Assembly (NCBI GenBank): GCA_009760855.2
Contig: WPIO01000001.1
Coordinates: 7,756,001-7,820,000, forward strand
DNA: 64,000 bases
Origin: Cristatella mucedo
Taxonomy: Eukaryota > Bryozoa > Phylactolaemata > Cristatellidae
Direction of reading: 5' to 3'
A model generated the notes under the pieces. It searched no databases and was not told the DNA's origin. It worked only from the letters and a program-made list of their open reading frames with translations. Every line of letters starts with the position of its first letter. Position 1 is the stretch's first letter. The position numbers were made by a program, and so were the translations under genes. This document shows positions 46,370 to 57,333 of the stretch, piece by piece.

Positions 46370-48399
46370 ATGGACCTGGCGAGCGGTTGACTAGAAGCCT
46401 GCACTGTCGAGCGACGCTGAGACTCCGGGAGCATGCTGGGGCACACGCGGATAGCCGGCAGCATGACAGCAGATTGTGCACTGAGATCAAGTATCGTCGA
46501 TGGCTGAGATCGTTGACAGTCCTTAGAGCTGGCAACTGCACGGTCGGCAACGATCGGCGAGGGCTATTGCTGCAATCGGCCGAGCTGGTAGGACGAAATA
46601 GAAAGGTATGACGGAAGGCTAACTGTCCAACGAGCTGTTCGACGCAAGCAGGATAGAGAAGAAACTTCGCTCGCTCTCGAACATCCAGGTGCACAAGCTG
46701 CATCGAAGCGTGCAGAAATGGCCACATTCTATTGGCCTTTCATGCACTTAGTTTTATTTATTTGATGACACTGTCCCTGATCGCTGTACGAGTGGGCTGT
46801 GACACTCGACGTGGTAAGCAGCCGGCACGTGCTATTAGTGGTTGTTTCGACAAGGGGTTGGGGGACTCTGGTGGGGAAGAGGGGCGAGAAGGGTCGTGCT
46901 TCGCCCTGCTCCGTGTGGAGGTGGAATAAACTGGTGGTTTTGCACGCTGGCTAGTATTCGGTGCCGTTCTCGACGATTATTCAGACTACTATGCATGCTC
47001 TGCCTCGGAGCCGTGGCATGACGACGGCAGAGATTCTGGATTACGTCGGGATGCTCTTTCGCAACCCGGTATCTCGAAGACAATGCAGAAACGTCGCTTG
47101 ATTCCAAATGCCGCTCTGGTAGAACGATTAGCGCAATTCTCGAGCTTTTGGGGGCAAAGCGATAGGCGGTGTAATAGGGGAGGCAATTGTTGCGATCGGA
47201 AACCGCTAGTAAGAGCGAAAAAAGTTACCTCTGAAGCTAATGCGAACCGGAGCCCAAGCTCAAGGCATGCGAACCACCATTCCCAGTCCTCAGCTGGATA
47301 GTGCGAGCCTCGGCCGACCGTTGCGGTCGGTGGTAGCACAGCAACTGAAGCAGTCTCTGCGACGGCAGCCGAGCGAGCGGCGCTGGCAGCCGAGCGAGAC
47401 GGCTGACAGCGACGCGCTCTAAAGCGACCAACGGCTGGAGCTTGAAAGCGATGCGCTACGACTGCCTAGCAATGGTGGCTCGTACTCAAAGCCAGGATCT
47501 CAAAGTGTGCATTACCCTCGGGGCGCCTTATTAGGTGAGGCGAGGGGGAGGGAGGGGCTGGTGCCGGGTTACAGCACTATCATCGCTCCGAGCTCCGGCC
47601 AGCGCCCGTCTGGCGAGCAGTGGCTGGAAGCAGGCGACAAGACCCCTGACTCCACGATGGCGAAACTACTGGATATGCTGGCTCCCATCCAACCCCTCCC
47701 CCGAAAACGGTGACAGGCGTGCAGTCTTGCCAGAGCCCGACCCAACCGAGAGGTCCGGCAGTCGCTCGAAGCAAGGAAGGCACTCAGCCGAGACACATAG
47801 GCTCGGGGAAGCGGCTCAGGGCAGACACGGTCTCGAGGCTCCCTGCGGGCTAAAGTACGGACCGCCAGCCTACGTACGTACGATCGCCCGAGAGTGCAGA
47901 GCTGCAATGAGAGCACAAGCTGGCCCTCGTAGCTGGCTGGCTGCAGCCGATTGCCATTCGCCGAAGCCGCTAGTACTTGCTGAACAGCTCCCACGAGGGT
48001 CGGATGGCAGCCGGTGGCTGGGGCTGGCCGTATCGCCGGCTCCCGTCGGTGGACGCTCACCTGTGGTTAGGATGGACTAGACGTGCAGCCACTGCGTCGG
48101 AAAAGAGAGCAGCTCCTGGTATGACGGCTGAAGCGCTCGCGGCCGTACAGAGGTGTATGCAGTGTCCTGGTATCGTCTGCGATTGTAATTGGTCAGGGAG
48201 AGCGGCACCGGTGGTAACATTAAATGCAGTTCGCCTAACCGAGGAGCTCGTTTTTAGTGTATTTTCCCGCATGAGGAAAGCATCGGGAACTGATGATGAT
48301 GGCTTTGTTGTTGCACGGACGGTGGCCACTGTTTATGAGTCTGATACAGGGATCTACCACTGCGGCCGGCGCCACCCCTGCCAGACCCGAGCGCACGAG

Positions 48400-48402
<3 letters not shown>
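46370..48402. other. GC-rich DNA with overlapping open frames
   Basis: A shifted frame at about 46623-46720 reads LSNELFDASRIEKKLRSLSN, then IQVHKLHRSVQKWPH, and may continue the 45.93 kb frame after frameshifts. The 163-189 codon frames at 47.5-48.5 kb overlap on opposite strands and lack motifs. Confidence 0.3.

Positions 48403-48454
<52 letters not shown>
48403..48454 (+). repeat. (CAG)n trinucleotide repeat
   Basis: About 17 GCA/CAG units; reads as Ala, Gln or Ser by frame. It lies in a long plus open frame, but that frame has no other coding support. Confidence 0.97.
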
Positions 48455-48455
<1 letters not shown>

Positions 48456-49984
48456 GGTGTCTGCAGCAACAGCAGCGAAGCAATCGCCTCCAACTAAATG
48501 CCCATCTGCACTTTTAATTGCCTCAGCTAATGCGATGCTTGCCTAGTATAGGTCGGCAGGCCCGACAGCAGATAGATCTCTGAAATGCTGGAGCTCCCTC
48601 CCTGATACTTGGGCTGACGCAGAAGCTGACAGCTCCGTCTGCCTGCACAGCGAATCTGCCGGCCTGACCTCTGCACGTCTTATTTTTCTCGTACGCTGCG
48701 AATCGTGCTCCACCGGCGGTGTCCGGGGCAGTAGCAGCAGTATCGGCAGCCTTGGGCTCAGCTCGACTACCCTACGAGCGGCCGTAGCCTGCTGGACGAG
48801 AGGGTCACCTGCTGGACCGGAGACCCAGCAGTATTGCACTTTAGGACAGGCGAGTGTAGCTTTAAACGCCTGAAGTTTAAAGGGAAAGAAGTGAACACTT
48901 TCGCGCCATCTGAATGTTTAGCTGAGTGTACACCGTTGTATCTCCTGGGATGAGGCATTCCTCTGGGCGAGCGTAAAGTTGACCCATCAACCGACGCCCT
49001 GTGGGCCGAATTGTCTACCCTACCTGGTAAAACTTCAACCTGGGTTATGGAGCAAAAGCCCTCTGTAAAAATACGGACGGATTTTGTAAATAGATCATGC
49101 CTCGCAAGATGTCGTCAGCTATACCACTATCAACATGGTTATAGGTGCACTACTTTAAAATTAGACTACATTAAGACTCCCCGGCTTTGCCTTGGAGCTG
49201 TGTATCTTTAAACGGCCTCAATCGTGCAGACGTACTTGCAGATCTGGCATATATTATGCACTCAAGATCGATTTTCATAGTTTTATTTGAAACAAACTCA
49301 AAAGCAAGTTTTGGTAATTTATACTTTTCTTTTTTTTAAATTTTGCTGCACAACGAAAGTTTTGCAAGATTGCCGGCTAATAGAGCTGGCTCAGCTGAGC
49401 TGGCTCACCTGCTACATCGAAGAATACTTAGGCTAAGCTTTAAAAGCTAATATGAAATTTCTTGTGGTTTTATGGGTATTTAATATTACATCTACATACA
49501 CGAGATCGTTCAGTCAATTCGGATATATTCGATAGCCACAGAGAGGCCTGTACGTACAGCGCCAACTATAGCGAGAAACAGTTTTTGAAGTCCAACGTTT
49601 GACTAACTGACAATCTCTCGAATAAGGTTTTTTCGCTGTCTGAACTCATGAGAAATTCAAATTCCAAATATTATTGTTCAGGAAACACTATTAATCTTAA
49701 CTAAAGTATGAATGTAATGAGCACTTTGGGATATACTCATATAAGTAGATGTTACTCACTTGGCCTTACTGAGAACTGAAGCTACATTTTCAGTGGAACG
49801 ACATGGCTGAATGTGCACATCCTCAGACCACTTGGTACCGTTACGAATCTTGTATAGCCGCTGCTTAGCAGCCTGGAGGACTTACTTAGAAATGTAGAGA
49901 CAATTTTTCAAGAAATACCACTTATTAAAGTGAATCGTTGGTCCTTGAATCAGAAGTCCGTGCAAACTATTACCAATTTCCCCT
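48455..49984. other. No feature recognised
   Basis: GC-rich to 48.9 kb, then AT-rich. The 66-codon frame at 49011-49211 is unrecognised. Confidence 0.35.
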
Positions 49985-50230
49985 TCTAGGTTGTTGTCAA
50001 AGATTCTTGAAAATTGTTACAAAGCAACTTGTAGCACACATTAAAAACAATGAATATTCAGAAAAATTTCAGTTGGAGTTCAAGTGGCAGCAATCCGCTG
50101 AAACTGCTCTATTCCGTGTAACCAACGACATCATATGCAAAAATGACGGGAATGTCACTGCCCTAGTGCTGCTAGATCTATCAGCTGCCTTCGATACTAT
50201 TAATCACGTTATCTCGCATAAACGATCGAG
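49985..50230 (+). mobile_element. LINE reverse-transcriptase fragment (motif A)
   Basis: One open frame reads RFLKIVTKQLVAHIKNNEYS, EKFQLEFKWQQSAETALFRV, then ALVLLDLSAAFDTINHVIS. The last block is RT motif A with its Asp intact. GFxxxHST has become LEFKWQQSAET. The frame leaves homology after about 50220. No tail is attached. Confidence 0.75.
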
Positions 50231-50719
50231 AACAAAGATTGGTCTTGCAGACAAACGCTCGCATTGTTCTAATCATTATTGTCCGCTCGTCCTCAATCCG
50301 CGTCGTGTGGGGCAGGCCCTAAACCGCACCCTACCTGTCGATCAGACAACTCCGCTTACCTAAACTCTTGGTTTATTCTTTGCGGAATGCTGATCGACAG
50401 CAGTAGTCTTGGCAACATGTTCCTACCCTGAAATTCTGTAATTGGAAAACCACCTGTCGGGCTTGCACTTATCTCAACAGGCTCTCCCACTGTGGCCTAA
50501 TAGAAAGCAGCAACAACCAGACAGTGAGCAGTGGCTAACTCCCTTCAATCTAGAAATGCACTGGGTAAAGCAGCGAGATCACGTTATACGGCAGCATTAC
50601 TTGAGCGCTGGCACGCAGGCAGAAAAATAGGAGCGAACGGTATGGCCGACAATTTTATCAGGTTTACCTTAGCAAATTTTCTTCGAAACTTGATCTGCTT
50701 GGCCGTGAGAGTCGGGGGA
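50231..50719. other. No feature recognised
   Basis: Unrecognised short frames only. Confidence 0.35.
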
Positions 50720-50882
<163 letters not shown>

Positions 50883-51439
50883 ACGAAAATAAGTAAGTGA
50901 AGGTTTACTGAATAAACAGCCAAATTTAAATAGCGACAGAAGAGCTTTAACGGCTTCCACTGCCAATTCCAGTGAACAATAAAGGATTAACCGCTGCAGG
51001 ACTCTGGCAGGAGAGCTGGGCTAAGACCCACGGCGATGCAGAGACAGGGAAAGAGAGCGAGATGGGATGCTCGACTAGTTCTCCGGAGTGACCGACAATG
51101 TGAGCAAATGAAAGTCTAAATGGCTCCCATCAAATAGGCATCAAAGCGCGTGGTGGTGGATGCAAAAACGTGTCAAGAATAAACGATCGTTCTGATAAAT
51201 AGAAGAGAGGCTAACACCGGTAGGGCTAAGATGTTCTCTTTTTGCTCTCAGACATTACACATCCGGTGAGATCTAAACCCGGAACTTCCTGAATGATTTT
51301 CGTAGCATCGCGCTTGGGACCCCCATGCACACTAAGTTTGAGCTTTAATAAGTAAGGAAATCCACCATGACCAGGCAAACGCTTACTGTATAATATAGTT
51401 TGTGGCAAGAATAAGCGGGCAGATGCATGAAACGGTTCA
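50883..51439. other. No feature recognised
   Basis: No coding pattern seen. Confidence 0.35.
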
Positions 51440-51545
51440 TTTGCAGCTACGTGCTTCCTTTGCAGCTAGTGTAAAGCGCCTGGGAGATTGAGTTATCTGA
51501 GGTCACTTTATCAAATGAATTACTATTACTGTTGTTATTATTATT
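51440..51545 (+). mobile_element. LINE A tail fragment
   Basis: CTTTGCAGCTAGTGTAAAGC, GCCTGGGAGATTGAGTTATC and TGAGGTCACTTTATCAAATG, then ATTACTATTACTG and ATT repeats. Same layout as the 25.6 kb end, without coding sequence. Confidence 0.75.
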
Positions 51546-52888
51546 TGACACAAGTCACTTATCGAGCAATACGCGTCATTATCGAGTGTCAAAACTATAC
51601 TTTTGATTATTTCTACCTGAGTGAGCACAGGCTTAAAGCACAAACATAGGGCTTATAACGAACACATTAGGCATAACATAATCACAAGGGAGATCTATTT
51701 GTAAAACCATCATCTAAAATCTTCGTTTGTTTTTACAGGTATGTGCATTTCACGTGTATAAGTACCTCAGGTCACCTCATCCAAATGCGGCCTTGCTTAT
51801 GCACTCTGGAACAGAGACCTGCATCGGCCCCGATGGCGTTGCTCTGGCTCGCCATGCTTCAGCTATGCTATGCCTTCTGAATGTCCCACTGACTCCCGGA
51901 GGCCAAGGTTCACTCGAAAAGAGACACAAGTAGTTACCGCTAGCCGGTAACTGTGCAGGTAAAGCCCACCCTTTTGCTTTTTAGCAATGGTCTTCATAAC
52001 AATAGATCGAGAGGCCACGTCCTGAGGGCGAATGGATACAGCTCTGCCTGCTTGGTAATCTTGGTCTTTTTGCTACCGAGTATGTCAGGTAATTCGGCAA
52101 AGCTTGCGATTTGAATAGCTAGCTGCGAAACATTCATCAGGTTGATTTCACTGCTTCGTGCTATTCATGAAGCGTTCGGAACGGAAGTAAGACTGCCAAG
52201 CTGAAGAAATGTCAGTTTTAGGTTACCTGATCCCAACGGCTCGCAATAGTAGTGGCTAGACTATTTGGCACGCATCAGTTATAAGCAAATAGAGATTTTA
52301 ATGCGCGTTCCATGACTGAGATCAATAACCAAATCTCACCTTGAGCAGGTGCGTTTTCGTACAACACTCGATCTTGCTGGTCGACGAATTAGGGTCGCAA
52401 CATCTAAGGTCGAAAGTCTTAGGAGCTCGTTTGACCGCTCATATTGCGTTGAGTCGCTCCATCGAATTAATCCTGTGTTACATCATGACTCTACTCCATG
52501 CCATTGTATTATTGGCGGTGCCCGGCGAGGTTTCCTTGAGGCTGGCTGAATGGGAGTGGCCGAAGGGGGCTAACAAAATCCTGTTCTGAGTGATCAGGCC
52601 CCATAATTCGATTCACTAGGCTGTTTGTGCAGGCAGGCAGTTACTGTCAAAAGTATCGAGCAAGGTTGATTAGAACAGCGCTGGCAACCACCAAGCATTT
52701 TAGAACTTTATGCATTAAATATTGACACATGAATTAGAACACTATATCTTCTTAAGCACAGGCTAGGTAATTGCTTTAGGGGAGGTGGGCTATGTCGCTG
52801 CATCTGCGAAACCCTCACTGGTTCTGGTAGTTGTGCCTAGCGTAAAATGCCTACTGGCGTGACGATGGCAATTCGCTGGTCGATAGCT
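51546..52888. other. No feature firmly supported
   Basis: At 51739 a pyrimidine-rich tract and TTTTTACAG precede an open stretch to about 51930 (VCAFHVYKYLRSPHPNAALL). It could be an exon, but no donor partner or family was recognised. Confidence 0.3.
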
Positions 52889-52923
52889 GTGCAGTGCTGA
52901 AAGCAGCGCTTTCAGCACTGCAC
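52889..52923. repeat. Perfect 15-bp hairpin
   Basis: GTGCAGTGCTGAAAG and CTTTCAGCACTGCAC are exact reverse complements around CAGCG. It is too short for a typical animal pre-miRNA and has no T run to act as a terminator. Confidence 0.97.
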
Positions 52924-55024
52924 CCAACTAGTGAAGGCGCCCGGCATTGCCCTTATGTCGCAGCTGGTACGGTGGGTACCTTCAGGAGAAATCGCTGCTG
53001 GCTGATAGCAGGTAACACTCATCGCTAGGGCTCGTTCAAGCACAGACAGTCGCTCAAAAAAGGGCGACTTTGGTCAGGTCAGGCTTACACCTTATACCGA
53101 CCATATTGTAAGTCGACTTGATCTGGATGCATACATAAATAAATAAATACTGTGCTGCTCATAAGCATCATAAGGCAGCTAGTTAAGAGCAAGTCTTCAG
53201 TTCGCAGTCAGCGGCCACGCTCAAAACTAACGATCGTAGGGCATTGCTTTATCCCATTCTATAAAATTGATGTCTGCCATCGTGCAGCTGGCGGCTTGTA
53301 ACATCGCAGGACTCTTTCAATACCTTTGAAATTGAGATTGTGGACTCAGGACGTTATCTAGATGAGAGCTTACTGTCGGCTTCGTGCAGGAATACAGCCC
53401 TTCACATTACCCTTAGATGAATCGCTGTGCAGATACTTACCGAAAAACGACTCGCAACTGCTTGAGCCCGCGATCACATTTGCATTTATCGTCTGATCTC
53501 AAGCACTCATTTGCATTTATCGTCTTCTCAAGCCAAAGCTTATTCGATCTAAAATGAACTACTATTGCGACCGTTCGACCCAAGCAAAGAAGAAAAGCAG
53601 GAAGCAGAGTAATCTGAAGTTTAAGTGTTTTTCCAGTGCCCGGTATTCGCTTGCTGAGCGAGAGCATTTCACTGCTTGAGAAAGTTGTTACTAATTGAGC
53701 CTCACTTCTCGGCTGCACTGCCGTAGCACCCAGCAGCAACGTAGCTAGCTATTATGTTCTATGTTGACTAGCTAGGGTTAGCATCTCTAGGTCGCGCCAG
53801 TTCACTATCTAAAGGAGCTGGTTTCAAGAGGTATTCGCAGATATTGGCAGTTTCGTAACTTGAGGCCTCAGGATAGTCTTTAGCCCACCCATTAAGAGAC
53901 CAAGTAGAGCACTCTAGGAATGACTCCCATAAGCTTCCACCCGAGCGCTGTAGCGCCCCAAGCGGAGGACAGACAGACCCGCAGGCTCCCCAACCAATTT
54001 TCTGCAGCAGATCCCATATTTGCTACATACAAATGCAAGGGGCCCCGGGTTACGAGCCCAATATTTTTAGATATTAGATTCCCTGACTGGGTTCCTAGTC
54101 TGGGATTAGTCACACAGGGCACGATTTCCCGTAAGGTTCTACGGCATATTTTATAATTCGATCCAGTGTGTGGTAAGAAAATCATGAAAAGTCGTTCCGG
54201 CGATAGAAAATACTTATATTTAAAATGCTGAGGATTCAAAAGAAGCTGTGCATGATTGTTTCTACCTTCGAAGCTCACTTTGGCGCTCAATAAATTGGTA
54301 TGAATTATTTTGCCTTCCTCTGCCTTTTTTAAGAAAACTCTTACAGAGCTGATCCAACCAAAGCTGATTGACGCCCCAACTACCTGTCAAGCTCCGACGA
54401 GCCGATCGAGTTCGGTTCGTAGCCCGGAGCCGGGATCATAATCTCAGTCATTTTTTTTCACCTATCCGGATGCTTGCGACCCTGTTTTTTCGATACCCGA
54501 GACGGTCTTTACCCGGAACCTGGGTGCTAGTGGTGGTCACTGCAAAACAAAACACCGTAAGGTGCTCCTCCGTGGATCGCAGCTGGACACTGCACGCCGG
54601 AGGCAGTAGGGGTCTGGAAGTTTTTGGAAGGCTCACATTAAATTACACGAAAACACTGGCTAACGCACTTTTCCATTGAATGTGTTGCTCCACTACCAAG
54701 GAGCACTGCCAAGCACCACTCATGATTCTTTCTTAAAAGATATCGGTACGACCGTACTTGGAACCTGGCATTGCATGCCCCTCGAAACCTCTATGAATGC
54801 AGGCCCCGTTGCAAACCTCTAGAGACCTTTGTCTAGACAGAATCGCGTCTTTTGTCACCATTGCCAAAATTATGGCCTGAAATGACGGCGAGCTATATCA
54901 TCCGGAATATGACTGGCATTCATTATTTGTGGTGCTTGAATTGCCACGGCTAAGAACCGATTTTGCCATAATCAATGACCCAGTCCACATAAAAGCAAAC
55001 GCCATGAGAAAAGCAGTCTTCTGT
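52924..55024. other. No gene recognised; contains a short direct repeat
   Basis: CATTTGCATTTATCGTCT is repeated exactly at 53477-53494 and 53508-53525. A 132-codon minus frame at 54290-53892 and smaller frames are unrecognised. Confidence 0.4.
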
Positions 55025-55212
55025 GCTTGAAATAAATAAATACAATTCACTTGTATAGAGGCCTTATGAGAGCTCAATCACTATTCGGGAGCTTGATGTA
55101 TGCAATAGGGCTCCAGCCTACAACTTCGGTCCTTATGGGCGGGCGGCACCTTAACAGTGGGGGTCAATTAACCGTGGGGGATCAAACCAGCTCAGCTTCC
55201 CGAGTTGGCCTA
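55025..55212 (-). mobile_element. SINE family A copy, disrupted
   Basis: Minus strand: GGCCAACTCGGGAAGCTGAG near the head, GTTAAGGTGCCGCCCGCCCA, CGAAGTTGTAGGCTGGAGCC, then CATCAAGCTCCCGAATAGTG, ATTGAGCTCTCATAAGGCC and TATACAAGTGAATTGTATTT. Confidence 0.6.
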
Positions 55213-55377
55213 GGCATTTGAGCCGATCTGAGCTGTAGGCAAAAGAGCAGTTAGTGTACGCCACAGACTGCTGGACGCCTGTAGCTCTCCACTACTGTCA
55301 ATAAGACTCTCTCGTTGTGGATGTGGACTTGCTACGTTAGGATACTGGTGCTCTTCATCCCTGCCGAGATCCGTAAA

Positions 55378-55521
55378 TGTTAGAATACTAGGTAATGCTG
55401 GTGTTAGAATACTAGGTAATGCTGGTGTTAGAATACTAGGTAATGCTGGTGTTAGAATACTAGGTAATGCTGGTGTTAGAATACTAGGTAATGCTGGTGT
55501 TAGAATACTAGGTAATGCTGG
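55378..55521 (+). repeat. 24-bp minisatellite, six copies
   Basis: TGTTAGAATACTAGGTAATG plus CTGG is repeated six times with essentially no divergence. The unit length is a multiple of three, so one minus frame stays open as an octapeptide repeat (PALPSILT). Near identity implies recent expansion. Confidence 0.98.
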
Positions 55522-57306
55522 TGCTGCATCTACTAGTCGAAAGCCGTGATTACATGGCTCAGAGTGTCGCCGGCATTCTTCTCCCATTCCATAAGAGACT
55601 AGCATCGTTGCAAGCGCTGCGTCTGGGGCCAAGTTCATTGCGGATGTGGAAGCAGCACACCACGGTTGTAACAGCCCGAAACGGAAGCTGACTCATAGTG
55701 AGCGATCTTTTATGTCAAAGAATAGTGGTGGCCTCCACTGGAGAGGAGAGAGCTTTAACCTGGACACCAAAGGCGAGATTCCTGGAAGGCCATAAGAGCC
55801 AAACTCGAAGCCTTGTAGCTTCCCGTGAAAGAAAGCTTGCTTGGGGCAGGAAATAGGCTGTGAGTCTTTTACGGTGGGAGGGTGCTAAAACAGCACATTC
55901 CCGGAGGCTCACCTGCACCAGGTCCCTTGGGGAAGGGCTAAAATCCCACCCTGGCGCCTTGCCTAGGGAACCGAGGTGAAGCTTAAGTATGCCAGGAGTT
56001 AAGATCAGACTTGACGATGCAAATGACAGATGGTGGAAGAACATGTCTTCCAGCCAATACGCCGTTTGTTTATAGAGCGAGCCAGCCAGCTCACTTTCGG
56101 TTATGTGTACAGTGCCCCCAGCAGGGTGAGGGAGTGAGCTGGCTCTGTGCCAAATGATAACATAATGGCACCTAATTGGCTGCTACAGGTATTGTGCTTA
56201 CATACAAAAGTGAGCTCAATCTATAAATAGACGACGCGTATTAGTTGCATCTTTAATAATCCCTAGGTGTCTACTTACAAACTATAGATCCAGCTGGCCG
56301 GCTACCCAGACTCATCTCAATACGGCCCAAGCTGGCCTTCAAATCAAGCCGAAGATGTGCCGCAGTCCAGCAAAACCTCGACGCTGGAATCGCTAAAAGG
56401 GGGCCAGCCGGCAGCTGACCTCACGGACTGGCTATCTAGGGCCCATATCGGTGCCATTAATTTTAAAATACGAAGCGGCCGGAAGCCATCCGACGCAGGA
56501 CTGAGTTCTCAAAAATATATAAAAAACAGTATACAGCATATCGTTGCCGACAAGTGTGATACCGGAGACTAAGGTGCACACGATCACATATGAAAATGAT
56601 AACCCAGCCATATCATTGCCAATAAGTGATATTTATTGAAGTAAAAGGCTCAAGCAAGATCGAAATATCGGAAACAAAAATAAAAGTGTGGTACCAGTAG
56701 AACGCAGGAAGTTCGGGCTAATTAGAGTACGTTTGTGATTCCAGTCTCGGCACTGTTTGCCCCAGCATGACCCTGCAATCAAGAACGTCAATTTGACACA
56801 CACTAATCTCATGCGAAGAAATATGAGGTGAAGCAGACAGCTGTTAAGTCAGGCTACAACCACGAGCCCGGTTGGGGTATCCGGGAATCTTCAAATGGCA
56901 AGCTGGAGATGAGTAAGGTCTTGCTTAGAGATGGTGGAGATCTATTGACGAACCCAGCAGCACAAACACTAGAGTAGCAAAAAGCTTGCAACACAGGCAG
57001 TTGGCATCAGCCGAGAACGCTTAGTATGAAACTGCAAAATGCAATGGAAAAATACATGCCCTGGATTTGGAGTTACTTTTTAACGCTGTTACTGCATAGG
57101 CCAGTGACTGCGGACACCACCTCAGCAATACTATAATATTATGCATAGAATGGATGACACAAATTGCAAGACTACACATATTTCCGACAAGACAATTGCT
57201 GGCAAGAAATGCTGTAGCAGTACCACTTGCCAGCTGTCCAAGGCTATGGCATCGGCTGATGATTACATTAGCCCACCCTCAGTTCCCAGGGTCATAGCTT
57301 CAGTTA
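55522..57306. other. No gene recognised; includes probable 3' flank of the membrane-protein gene
   Basis: An imperfect inverted repeat (AGCCAGCCAGCTCACT near 56078, AGTGAGCTGGCTCT near 56131) is the only structure seen. Frames at 56044-55715 and 56357-56572 are unrecognised. Confidence 0.35.
56632..56637 (-). promoter_or_regulatory. Candidate polyadenylation signal
   Basis: AATAAA on the minus strand about 670 bp beyond the candidate stop codon of the membrane-protein gene. The hexamer is common by chance in AT-rich DNA; position and orientation are its only support. Confidence 0.2.
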
Positions 57307-57333
57307 CTAAAGGAAGAATTTAAGAGTGGCCCT
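57307..57333 (-). CDS. Candidate terminal exon with stop codon
   Basis: A pyrimidine-rich tract ending GACTTTCAG is followed in the required phase by eight codons (RATLKFFL) and TAG. An alternative acceptor slightly upstream (GTTTGTAG|GCTATCTAG) would give only two codons before a stop. Either way the protein ends soon after exon 6. cDNA would decide. Confidence 0.35.
   Translation of the reverse strand, partial: RATLKFFL

Noticed and set aside
47535-48546. Frames of 163-189 codons on both strands.
   Set aside because: Mutually overlapping in GC-rich DNA and partly repeat-driven (CAG)n; no domain seen.
52889-52923. Rho-independent terminator or microRNA precursor.
   Set aside because: No T run follows, bacterial terminators do not apply here, and the 15-bp stem is too short for a usual pre-miRNA.
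53437-53739. PGTGKT in a 100-codon minus frame, suggestive of a P-loop ATPase.
   Set aside because: The full GxxxxGK[ST] spacing is absent, as are a Walker B motif and any surrounding AAA pattern.
55378-55521. Regular repeats considered as a CRISPR array.
   Set aside because: The 24-bp units are directly adjacent with no spacers, and the DNA is eukaryotic.
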